Positions 45,301 through 52,475 of a DNA stretch of 64,000 nucleotides are shown in pieces. The position numbers and the translations under genes are program-made. How positions within the stretch are numbered: the stretch's first letter is position 1; each line of letters begins with the position of its first letter. Below the pieces are notes generated by a model. The model saw nothing but the letters and a program-made list of their open reading frames with translations, did no database searches and was not told the DNA's origin. This DNA comes from Pirellulales bacterium. GTDB lineage: Bacteria; Planctomycetota; Planctomycetia; Pirellulales; DATAWG01. The stretch is from positions 26,393 through 90,392 of the forward strand of contig DATAWG010000099.1 in NCBI GenBank assembly GCA_036267355.1, in the 5' to 3' direction.

Positions 45301-45876
45301 TTACTCTTTAGGAACCGCGACTGCCGAGGGCGCGGTGGGCGCGGTCGATGCAGTCTTGACCGGTTTGAACGAGTTGAAGAACGTCTTGGCTCGCTCGGGC
45401 GACGGTTTTCCGCTTTCGGTCGTTACGAGCAATTGATACAGCCGGCCGTCGACCAGGTAGAGCCGCCACAGCCGCGTGCCGCCCAGGCCGGCGACTTCGA
45501 GCTCTCGGCCGGGATTGCCGTCGAGTTCGATTTTCGTCTCCTTGGCCGGCTTGGCGTGGACGCTGGCGGCCCCGCCGTCGCGGGCACGGTTCAATACAGT
45601 TTCGGGGTCCGCCCCCTTCACCATCTCGCCCGGCAGATCGGAATAGATCAGCACGAAGGTTTCTTTTTCCTTCGGCCGCTTGACCGCCAGCTCATGGATC
45701 ACGACCGAGCCCAGGTCGGTCGAGGTCGTGTTCGTCGATTCTTCCGGCTTGCCGGGAAACGAAATTGTGAAGCCGCCATCCTTGGGCGCGAACGGCTTGA
45801 ATTCGGTGTTCTCGGCCGCCAAGCCCAACGTGCCCAGCGAGCAAACCAAAGCACAAACGGCGACCACGAACCGCAT
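45301..45876 (-). CDS. Small exported protein of unknown function
   Basis: A 191-residue protein from ATG 45876, chosen because GGGGAG precedes it by 8 bp and a clear signal peptide follows (MRFVVAVCALVCSLGTLGLA-AEN). The frame is open further upstream, but that part includes a family C repeat and lacks signal sequence. The mature part, FKPFAPKDGGFTISFPGKPE through GRELEVAGLGGTRLWRLYLV and ESGKPSPERAKTFFNSFKPV, has the pattern of small PsbP/SRPBCC-like periplasmic beta-sandwich proteins common in planctomycetes. No catalytic motif. It lies 42 bp upstream of the LpxL-like gene on the same strand, so the two may be cotranscribed. Confidence 0.78.
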   Translation of the reverse strand: MRFVVAVCALVCSLGTLGLAAENTEFKPFAPKDGGFTISFPGKPEESTNTTSTDLGSVVIHELAVKRPKEKETFVLIYSDLPGEMVKGADPETVLNRARDGGAASVHAKPAKETKIELDGNPGRELEVAGLGGTRLWRLYLVDGRLYQLLVTTESGKPSPERAKTFFNSFKPVKTASTAPTAPSAVAVPKE

Positions 45877-45894
45877 GACAAACTCCCCAGGGGA

Positions 45895-45924
45895 AAGGAC
45901 GAATGACGAAGCACGAATCGAGCG
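45895..45924 (+). repeat. Dispersed repeat, family C copy near the exported-protein gene
   Basis: AAGGACGAATGACGAAGCAC then GAATCGAGCG, sharing 16 or more identical bases with 29565-29585. It sits about 20 bp upstream of the start codon at 45876 (minus strand), between that gene and its presumed promoter. Confidence 0.65.
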
Positions 45925-46190
45925 CGGACCGCTCGTCGATCGCGCCGCACGTCCCCAGTTTACTCGCCCACGGCAATCGGCGAAACAGTGGTTGCCCGGC
46001 ACGGATTGCCAAGCCGATGGCATTTAGGATCCGATGCCGTCGCGTCAGTTCCGACGTGGCGGTCGGTGAGGCGCTTGACCGGCACGGGATATTTGCGGTA
46101 TGCCAAGCGGTGCGAAAGACGAGCCGTGCTTGCATGTCGTGCAGGTCGTGCATGTCGTCAAGCCTCAAGCCTCAATTCAGCCTTCCGCCT

Positions 46191-46658
46191 ATGTCCTACG
46201 AGCCTTGCTTGCATATCGTCCTGCATCAGCCGGAGATTCCCTACAACACGGGAAGCGTCGGCCGAACGTGCGTGGCGGTCGGCGCTAAGCTATGGCTGGT
46301 GCGGCCGTTGGGATTCCGCATCGACGACTATTATCTCCGCCGGGCCGGCCTGGATTATTGGGAACGCTTGGAGTTCGAGGTCGTCGATGATTGGACCGCT
46401 CTGATCGCCCGGCTCCCGCGCCGCAAGCCGTGGTTCTTCACGAAAACAGCAACCACGTTCTACACCGCTCCGCATTATGAACAAGGCGACATTTTGGTTT
46501 TCGGTAGCGAATCGCAAGGTCTGCCGCCGAGCCTGTTGACGGAGCACCGCGAACAGACGTTGCGCATCCCGATTCGCTCCGAAGTGCGCAGCCTGAATCT
46601 TTCGAACAGCGTCGCGATCGCGGCATACGAAGCGCTGCGGCAATGGGCGAGCGGCTAA
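46191..46658 (+). CDS. trmL: tRNA (cytidine(34)-2'-O)-methyltransferase
   Basis: A 155-residue SPOUT-fold methyltransferase that 2'-O-methylates the wobble base of tRNA-Leu in E. coli. ATG 46191 gives the canonical start (MSYEPCLHIVLHQPEIPYNT); the frame is open upstream but without homology. The length matches E. coli TrmL (157). Family motifs: NTGSVGRTCVAVGAKLWLV near the start, LVFGSESQGLPPSLL (cofactor knot) and IPIRSEVRSLNLSNSVAIAA with YEALRQW. It appears monocistronic. Confidence 0.95.
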   Translation: MSYEPCLHIVLHQPEIPYNTGSVGRTCVAVGAKLWLVRPLGFRIDDYYLRRAGLDYWERLEFEVVDDWTALIARLPRRKPWFFTKTATTFYTAPHYEQGDILVFGSESQGLPPSLLTEHREQTLRIPIRSEVRSLNLSNSVAIAAYEALRQWASG

Positions 46659-46684
46659 TGTTGCAGTGTTCCGTCGCGCGCATC

Positions 46685-46925
46685 GTCATGTGCCCGGTCA
46701 TGCGCCCGGTCGTGTGCCGAGTCGTGTGCCACTGGCAAGCGCAGTCTGCCAGTGGGCGCGCCGCATCGGCGACGAGCCGCGGAAAGTCGCTGCCCGGTAC
46801 ACTGCCTGCGATCGTCGATGATCTCGTGCGGAGGTTCAGGTCGACTCGCAGGTCGCACTGGCAGACTTCGCTTGCCACTGGCACAGCGGCCAGTGGCACA
46901 GCGGCCAGTGGCACACCGCTGCCGG
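46685..46925. repeat. Cluster of short imperfect repeats around GTGCCACTGGC
   Basis: Between trmL and the Asp-box gene. It holds four GTGCCCGGTC-like units (46685-46725), an inverted pair GTGCCACTGGC/GCCAGTGGGC (46726-46757), and a 16-bp tandem CAGTGGCACAGCGGC (about 46875-46915, three units). The same GTGCCACTGGC text recurs near 6330 and as GCAGTGGCACACGG near 49923. No gene is supported here. Confidence 0.55.
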
Positions 46926-46952
46926 GGCTCGAAATTGGATCGTGGTCCGCAG

Positions 46953-48203
46953 TTAGAACCGCAGCGCGTAAATCGGCGGCAGGTGATTTGGAACCTGAGC
47001 CCACGTCTCGCCGGCGTCACTGGATGTCCAAAGGTTGCCGGTCGTCGAGCCGATCGCCAATTGATTGCCATCCGGACAGATTTCCAACGCATGGCGATAG
47101 ATCAGATCGTAGCAGTGTTCCTGGGGTAGCCCCGTGGAAAACATTTCGCAGGTGTGGCCGCCATCGCGTGTTCGGGCGACCACCAGGCGGCCGTCGACAG
47201 GCACGCGAAGTTCGTCCTTGATTGCCGGCACGAACCACGCCGTTTGCGAATCGCGCGGATGCACGGCCACGCCAAAACCGAAACCGGATGGCCGAATCGT
47301 TTCGATCCGTTCCCAGCGTGCCGCCCCATTGGTCGATTTGAAAACGCCATTGTGATGTTGCACCCACAGCACTTCAGGATCGGCTGCGCATTGCACCATG
47401 CGGTGTGGGTCTTGAATTTGCGGATCCTCGCGCCGTTGTGGAGGCATGTAGTCGGCGATCATGCCATGGGCGGTTTGCGACCACGTCGAGCCGCTGTCGC
47501 GCGTGCGCCAGACGCCTCCGCACGACACACCGACCAGCACGTGTCGCGGGTCGCGCGGATCGACGCAGATCGAATGGATGCCCGGCACATCGTAGCCGCC
47601 GCCCATCCAATTCTTGCGCTCGGGCTGTTCCCAGAGCGATGCGTTCAGCGTCCAGCTAGCGCCGCGGTCGGAGGAATGGAACAAACCACCGGGAAGCGTG
47701 CCGCACCACAGTCCGTCGGCGGCCTCCGGTCCGGCGGCTTCGAGAGACCAAATTTGTTTCACGGCAGGTCCGGCTGCTGCAGCGTTCGGCGCACTCGTCG
47801 CAGCCGTGTCCGATCCAGCGTCCGGCGCTGTGCCGCTTTCGCTTGGCGACTCGTGGTCGGGCAATTCTACCGCGGCTTTCACCGGAGTCGTTGAACCATT
47901 GGATTGCGGATAGACCGGCGCGGCAACTTCGGTCCATGTATCGCCATCGTCGTCGGATCGATGGAGCTTTACGCCGAAATGGCCCAGATTCAACGCGGCG
48001 TAAATCGCGCCGTCGCGCCGGTCCGATAAAAGCATCGTCACCGGCTGCCCGACGAACGACACACGGACGATCCGCCACGGTTGTCCGTTGCTCCCTTCCG
48101 GTTCGAGGCGAAACAGGCCTTTGCGCGTGGCGGCCCAAAGCACCGTGCCACGCATTGCAGTTGGCGGCGATCGTCGTGCCGACGCTGAATTTGCCATCGC
48201 CAT
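46953..48203 (-). CDS. Asp-box/BNR-repeat (YCF48/sialidase-like) beta-propeller protein
   Basis: A 416-residue protein whose ATG (48203-48201) overlaps the TGA stop of the MoaD-like gene as TGATG, so it is translationally coupled. At least four Asp boxes of the form S/T-x-D-x-G-x-T/S-W are visible: SDDDGDTWTEV, SSDRGASWTLN, TRDSGSTWSQT and SSDAGETWAQV; TRDGGHTCEMF is a degenerate fifth. These mark a six- to seven-bladed propeller as in sialidase-like or photosystem-assembly YCF48 proteins. No signal peptide and no sialidase catalytic FRIP motif, so hydrolase activity is doubtful. A scaffold or assembly role is as likely. Confidence 0.85.
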   Translation of the reverse strand: MAMANSASARRSPPTAMRGTVLWAATRKGLFRLEPEGSNGQPWRIVRVSFVGQPVTMLLSDRRDGAIYAALNLGHFGVKLHRSDDDGDTWTEVAAPVYPQSNGSTTPVKAAVELPDHESPSESGTAPDAGSDTAATSAPNAAAAGPAVKQIWSLEAAGPEAADGLWCGTLPGGLFHSSDRGASWTLNASLWEQPERKNWMGGGYDVPGIHSICVDPRDPRHVLVGVSCGGVWRTRDSGSTWSQTAHGMIADYMPPQRREDPQIQDPHRMVQCAADPEVLWVQHHNGVFKSTNGAARWERIETIRPSGFGFGVAVHPRDSQTAWFVPAIKDELRVPVDGRLVVARTRDGGHTCEMFSTGLPQEHCYDLIYRHALEICPDGNQLAIGSTTGNLWTSSDAGETWAQVPNHLPPIYALRF

Positions 48204-48472
48204 CAACCTCCCGAGAGCGCTTGCATGACGAAAATCTCTTGATGCGGCGCGACCGGGTCGGTAAGCCGATCGCGGTCGAGAATCAACTCGCCATCGACAA
48301 ACAGCATGAGATGTTGCCGCATACGCCCCTGGTCGTCGAATAGATACCCGCGCAGCGCCGGGCAATCGGCGAATGCGGCGTCGAGCACCGAGCCGACCGT
48401 CGCGCCCGGCAAATCGCGCGGAGCCCAAGCGACGAAACGGTCCAAATGCTGAGTGAACGTCAATCGTGGCAT
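48203..48472 (-). CDS. MoaD/ThiS-like ubiquitin-fold sulfur carrier
   Basis: An 89-residue beta-grasp protein ending MQALSGG, i.e. with the C-terminal Gly-Gly that MoaD and ThiS use for adenylation and thiocarboxylation. Core strands: TVGSVLDAAFADCPALRGYL, HLMLFVDGELI and HQEIFVMQA. ATG 48472 is used; an in-frame ATG at 48484 would add four residues. No moaE, thiG or E1-like gene is nearby, so the acceptor is unknown. It sits 53 bp after the FAD monooxygenase gene and overlaps the Asp-box gene, a coupling also known in other bacteria. Confidence 0.88.
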   Translation of the reverse strand: MPRLTFTQHLDRFVAWAPRDLPGATVGSVLDAAFADCPALRGYLFDDQGRMRQHLMLFVDGELILDRDRLTDPVAPHQEIFVMQALSGG

Positions 48473-48525
48473 GCCAAGCAGCATAGCATGCCGTGAAAAG
48501 CGAGGAAACATTTGGGCTCGCATGC

Positions 48526-49779
48526 TTATTTGGCACTCGCAAACATGTCCGGCGTCCGGATGTGTTCGGGGCGGAACCCCATGCCGACCAGCCGGGCAGG
48601 GATTCGCCGCAGAATCGGAAATCTTCTTAGCAACCGCAGGATCCATGGCACTTTGAGTTGTCGCTGTGCTGCAAGCACGCGGCTGATCACACGGTTTTGA
48701 ATAATCACCTGCAACCGCTGCGTGGCCCGCGTGGGAAATTCGCGCCGACTTTGCACTTTTTGCAAATCCCCCGCCTCGAGCGTGCCGCGGCGGAGCGGCT
48801 CGGCCAACAGGTTGGCCGTGGCCACGGCATCTTGGATCGCCAGATTGATGCCGACTCCGCCGATCGGCGACATTGCGTGAGCGGCGTCGCCGATGCAGAG
48901 CAAGCCGGGCCGGTGCCAGCGCTGCAGGCGATCGACCGCGACGGTGAGGAGCTTGATGTCGGACCAATCGCGAAGCTCGCCGACTCGATCCTTTAGAAAC
49001 GGTGCGATCTCGGCGAGGTTGCTGCGAAACTGGTCGAGCCCGCGCTGCCGGATTTCGTCGAAGGCCCCTTTCGGAATGACGAAGCCGCCTTGCCAGTAGT
49101 CGCCCCGATCGAGCAAGACGAGCACTTTGCCGCGATCGAAGTGGCCGAGCGGATTGGTCGGATCGCTTTTCTTCCTCGGCAGCCGCAACCAGAGCACGTC
49201 GATCGGCGCGCCGAGATTGTCGACATGCAATTTTGCGCACTCGCGGACGGTCGAATGCCGCCCATCTGCTCCGACGACGAGATCGGCTCGAATCTCGGCG
49301 TGTCCGTCGGGGCCGCTCGCTCGGACGCCGACGATCCGCCCCGATTCTTCGATCAGATCATCCACCTCGGTTTGCATTCGCAGATGGAACGTGGGATAGC
49401 GGCGGGCGTGGTCGGCGATGAAATTCAAAAAATCCCATTGAGGCATGAAGGCGATGAATCGGCAGCGCGTCGGCAGATGCGTAAAATCGGCGACCGTCAC
49501 TTCCTCCGGACCGATGCAGCCGGTGAGATGGGTCGCTTGGTTGTGGGGGCGCTTCAGGAATTCGTCGAGCAGTCCGAGCTCGTGCATCAATTGCAAGGTC
49601 GAGGGATGGATCGTGTCGCCGCGGAAATCGCGGAGAAAATCGCCATGCTTTTCCAGCACCATGGCCTCGACACCCGCGCGTGCCAAGAGAAATCCGAGCA
49701 TCATTCCGGCAGGTCCGCCGCCGGCAATGCAGCAGCGCACCTGTTGTGTATCGCTTGTGGAGGCAGTTTCTGCGGGCAT
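48526..49779 (-). CDS. FAD-dependent aromatic-ring monooxygenase-like oxidoreductase
   Basis: A 417-residue flavoprotein of the PheA/UbiH-like class A monooxygenase family. ATG 49779 is chosen because the FAD-binding CCIAGGGPAGMMLGFLLAR begins within 20 residues; upstream sequence is non-homologous. GADGRHSTVRECA is the family's GD-like/DG fingerprint. CIGDAAHAMSPIGGVGINLA with IQDAVATANLLAE is the second FAD/ribityl motif. These enzymes use NAD(P)H and oxygen to hydroxylate aromatics or quinone precursors. Substrate unknown. Probably first gene of an operon with the MoaD-like and Asp-box genes. Confidence 0.9.
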   Translation of the reverse strand: MPAETASTSDTQQVRCCIAGGGPAGMMLGFLLARAGVEAMVLEKHGDFLRDFRGDTIHPSTLQLMHELGLLDEFLKRPHNQATHLTGCIGPEEVTVADFTHLPTRCRFIAFMPQWDFLNFIADHARRYPTFHLRMQTEVDDLIEESGRIVGVRASGPDGHAEIRADLVVGADGRHSTVRECAKLHVDNLGAPIDVLWLRLPRKKSDPTNPLGHFDRGKVLVLLDRGDYWQGGFVIPKGAFDEIRQRGLDQFRSNLAEIAPFLKDRVGELRDWSDIKLLTVAVDRLQRWHRPGLLCIGDAAHAMSPIGGVGINLAIQDAVATANLLAEPLRRGTLEAGDLQKVQSRREFPTRATQRLQVIIQNRVISRVLAAQRQLKVPWILRLLRRFPILRRIPARLVGMGFRPEHIRTPDMFASAK

Positions 49780-49946
49780 AGAGGGCTCGCCGAAGGAAAA
49801 GGAACTTCTCACGCGGAGGCGTGCGGAACGCGGAGCAAACGAGATAGTATCGTAGACGATTTGGACCAGATCATGTGCCACTCGCTTTGCCGGCGATTTT
49901 GCAATCGATCCATTGGCGCCGGCAGTGGCACACGGATGCCAAAATG

Positions 49947-49984
49947 AAAACCGCCCGTGCGGCTTGTGCCGGACGGGCTGTTTT
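49947..49984 (-). terminator. Candidate bidirectional terminator hairpin
   Basis: AAAACCGCCCGT (49947-49958) pairs with ACGGGCTGTTTT (49973-49984) through GCCCGT/ACGGGC and flanking A/T runs, with one bulged base. It has a T-run on either strand and lies about 120 bp after the porin stop. Confidence 0.5.
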
Positions 49985-50059
49985 GGCTCGACAGGAGAGG
50001 GTTTAAGATCGACCGAAAAATGACTGCGCCGTGCGTTGGTAGCGGACGTGGCGTCGGCC

Positions 50060-50088
50060 GCGGCCCGCCGGGTTCTCCGGCGGGCCGC
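50060..50088 (-). terminator. Strong GC hairpin downstream of the porin gene
   Basis: GCGGCCCGCCGG (50060-50071) and CCGGCGGGCCGC (50077-50088) are perfect complements with a 5-base loop, 14 bp after the porin stop. There is no U-tract, so it may act with Rho or protect the mRNA 3' end. Confidence 0.6.
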
Positions 50089-50102
50089 TTGCGCCCCTAT
50101 GG

Positions 50103-51617
50103 TTAGAACAGCACGACCGCATCGACCGCGTAAACCCACTGATGATTCGACGTGCCCGACAGGTACGGCTTGACGCCGTTCAGATCGCTGCCGTTGAACA
50201 AGTCATAGCGGATTTCAGGCCGGACGGTGAGATTGCCGTTCGGCTTGTAGTTGGCACCCAAGGTGACATCGTAGAAATTGCCTTCGAAGCCGCCCACCGA
50301 AGCGGTGTTGCCGTTGGGCGTATCGAAGTCGCCGACCGGGGCAACGCGGGTGCCGTTGGTGTCGCGGAACCATTCGCTCCGCAGGCCGGCGGTCCAGCAG
50401 CAGTTGACCTTGTAGGTGAGGTAGTCGGTCAGGCCGAACCACGATGAGGTTCCGCCGTCACGAGCACCGCGGGATTGGAAACCGTCCGCATTTTCCAAAA
50501 CGAAGGTCGTGCGGTCGGTCAGGTTCTTCGTCAGCACGATGCTGTTCACGTAGCGGTTGGCATCCGGGCCAGTAACGCCGGTGATCGGCTCGTTGCCTTC
50601 TTGGAAGAACCAAGCCAAGGTGGTCTTTTTGTCGCAGCTTTTGATCGTCACACCGCCGGTGTAGCTGATGTTTTCGTCGGTGTCGTTGAAGTTGTCCCAG
50701 CCTTCGTTGATGCCGTAGTTCCAGGTCACGTAGTCGTTCTGGGTATACGTTCCGACCACGCCCGTTTGTGTGAACGGATAGGCATAGAGGAACGTGTAGG
50801 TGTGGCTGTAGAAGAAGTTGCCGCTCGGATTGACTACTTCGTATCCCAACAGGGTGTACTGGTGACCAACCTTGTAATCGAACTTCGTGCCCACCGAGAA
50901 TTCCAAGTAGGCTTGCGGCAACGCCAACCCGTAGAAATTGCGTGGGTCGGTGTTCCACTTCGGAGAGCCATTGTCGTAGGCATCGAGACCGCGAGCGAGC
51001 GGATACCGGTAATCGGTGCCGTAGATCGTTTCGATCGTGAAGCCCCAGTCCCAGCAGCATTCCTGCGGCTTGACGGCCTTGGCGATAACCGTGTCGATTT
51101 GATTCAACTGGCCTTCATAGTCGCGATCATCGAAGCCGTCCGGACCAAGGAAGTTGTCGCCACGCGAACCGTCGCGAGCCGCAACGCCCGCGTCAATCAA
51201 ACCGGTCACGGTAATGTTATGGCATTTCAACCAGCAGTTGTTTTCGAACAGCCGTTTGGTGGTTTGATCGGGGCAAGTCAGTGGGCACTGGTCGCCGAGC
51301 AACCAAAGCCAGCCTGTGCCGCAACCGCACGAATCGCAACCGCACGAGTTGCAACTCGGAGCAGCAGCCGGGGCAGCCGCGGAGCAATCCGGCGCAGCCG
51401 GTGCGGCGGCAGGCGCTGCAGCAGCCGGCGCAGCAGCCGGGGGCGCCGGCGGAGCCGATTTATCAGTCGCCGTTGCGGCGCCGCTGTCGGGCGCATAGTA
51501 GTCGTACGCCACCGGTTGAACCGATCCCGGATATTGGAGTCCGCTTTGGGCGAAGCTGGTGGCGGCCGTACAGCCGACCGCAATCGCCACGACAAATTTT
51601 AATCCGTTGTGTTTCAT
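50103..51617 (-). CDS. OmpL-like beta-barrel porin (BBP2 family)
   Basis: A 504-residue outer-membrane protein from ATG 51617 (GAGAGGAAGAGGG upstream). Signal peptide MKHNGLKFVVAIAVGCTAAT, cleaved near SFA-Q. A Pro/Ala/Cys-rich segment follows, with CNSCGCDSCGCGTG at about residues 88-101. The rest is a barrel of alternating strands with aromatic girdles: WGFTIETIYGTDYRYPLARG, QAYLEFSVGTKFDYKVGHQY, VNCCWTAGLRSEWFRDTNG, and a final strand SNHQWVYAVDAVVLF ending in Phe, as outer-membrane barrels do. The Cys-rich neck is typical of planctomycete members. It likely passes small solutes. The next gene upstream encodes P-II, 446 bp away, so it probably has its own promoter. Confidence 0.88.
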   Translation of the reverse strand: MKHNGLKFVVAIAVGCTAATSFAQSGLQYPGSVQPVAYDYYAPDSGAATATDKSAPPAPPAAAPAAAAPAAAPAAPDCSAAAPAAAPSCNSCGCDSCGCGTGWLWLLGDQCPLTCPDQTTKRLFENNCWLKCHNITVTGLIDAGVAARDGSRGDNFLGPDGFDDRDYEGQLNQIDTVIAKAVKPQECCWDWGFTIETIYGTDYRYPLARGLDAYDNGSPKWNTDPRNFYGLALPQAYLEFSVGTKFDYKVGHQYTLLGYEVVNPSGNFFYSHTYTFLYAYPFTQTGVVGTYTQNDYVTWNYGINEGWDNFNDTDENISYTGGVTIKSCDKKTTLAWFFQEGNEPITGVTGPDANRYVNSIVLTKNLTDRTTFVLENADGFQSRGARDGGTSSWFGLTDYLTYKVNCCWTAGLRSEWFRDTNGTRVAPVGDFDTPNGNTASVGGFEGNFYDVTLGANYKPNGNLTVRPEIRYDLFNGSDLNGVKPYLSGTSNHQWVYAVDAVVLF

Positions 51618-52062
51618 GGTTTTCCCTCTTCCTCTCCCTAGAAAGACGATTGCTGAGTCGTTCGTGGCGCAACGCGTCGAGGAAATCGCCGTCGCTGGCA
51701 AGGTCTCAACATTCGCCGCGTGTTGACCGTTTTCGCTACCAACTTTGCTATCGGCCGGGGTAGAAACACGAGTCCACCGGAAAAGAGGCAAATCTGCTAC
51801 GCTAGGACAAATTGGCACGCAGGCTCCGTAAGCTTTGACGGTCCGGAAACCTGACCGGACGCCGATTGCTTGGGTCGGGGAGCCTCGTCCGGCTCCCGAA
51901 GCCGGAATCGGTTTGTTCGCGACGGCAGGATGTAGCCTTGCCCGCCCGCGCCAAGAGTGGAAGGTGGGCAAATCAGTGAAGAAATACCACCGATTGTGGC
52001 ATCCCGCCCCCTTGGCATTGAGTTTTCGCGCGTCGGCTGGTTTTCGAAAGGCGATGGCGGCT
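51618..52062. other. Spacer upstream of the porin gene
   Basis: A 445-bp gap between P-II and the porin, both on the minus strand. GTCCGGAAACCTGACCGGAC (51841-51860) and GGGAGCCTCGTCCGGCTCCC (51879-51898) are short inverted repeats that may end the glnB transcript. The porin promoter must lie between there and 51630, but no clear boxes are seen. Confidence 0.5.
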
Positions 52063-52416
52063 TTAAGGCCCCACCGCGTGCGTGCCCTGCTCGCCGGTGC
52101 GAATGCGCACGCAATCTTCCAGCGATAGGACGAAGATTTTGCCGTCGCCGATTTGTCCGGTCGCCCCGGCACGAGCGGCTGTGACGATGGCCTCCATTGT
52201 CCCATCGACAAAATTGTCGTTGACGGCAATCTCCAGCTTGAGCTTCGTCAAGAGCCGGGTTTGATGCTCCGTGCCCCGGAACACTTCAAGATGCCCGCGC
52301 TGCCGGCCGCATCCGCGCACCTCACTGACCGTCATCAGATAAATATCGCGCTCGTTCAGAGCCGCGATCACCTCATCGAGCTTCTCGGGCCGAATAACGG
52401 CAATGATCATCTTCAT
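52063..52416 (-). CDS. P-II family nitrogen regulator lacking Tyr51
   Basis: A 117-residue P-II signal protein from ATG 52416 (MKMIIAVIRPEKLDEVIAAL); a GTG at 52425 is a less likely start. Signatures: EVRGCGRQRGHLEVFRG T-loop entry and GKIFVLSLEDCVRIRTGEQG for ATP binding at the C-terminus. Aligned without gaps to E. coli GlnB, position 51, the uridylylated Tyr, is His (RGTEHQ) and position 46 is Phe. It therefore cannot be modified at Tyr51, so control should be by ATP/ADP and 2-oxoglutarate alone. It lies 60 bp downstream of the amt gene, the classic amt-P-II pairing, and probably gates that transporter. Confidence 0.93.
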   Translation of the reverse strand: MKMIIAVIRPEKLDEVIAALNERDIYLMTVSEVRGCGRQRGHLEVFRGTEHQTRLLTKLKLEIAVNDNFVDGTMEAIVTAARAGATGQIGDGKIFVLSLEDCVRIRTGEQGTHAVGP

Positions 52417-52475
52417 CGGGGGCACGATTCAAGTTTTTTGGGCAAAAAAATTCGGATACGGCGGCGGATGTGCCA

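Larger units (their letters stand above)
49780..50102. other. Spacer holding two candidate terminator hairpins
   Basis: Between the porin stop and the FAD monooxygenase start, both on the minus strand. It contains hairpins at 50060-50088 and 49947-49984 and a GCAGTGGCACACGG fragment at 49922-49935. No gene is supported. Confidence 0.55.
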
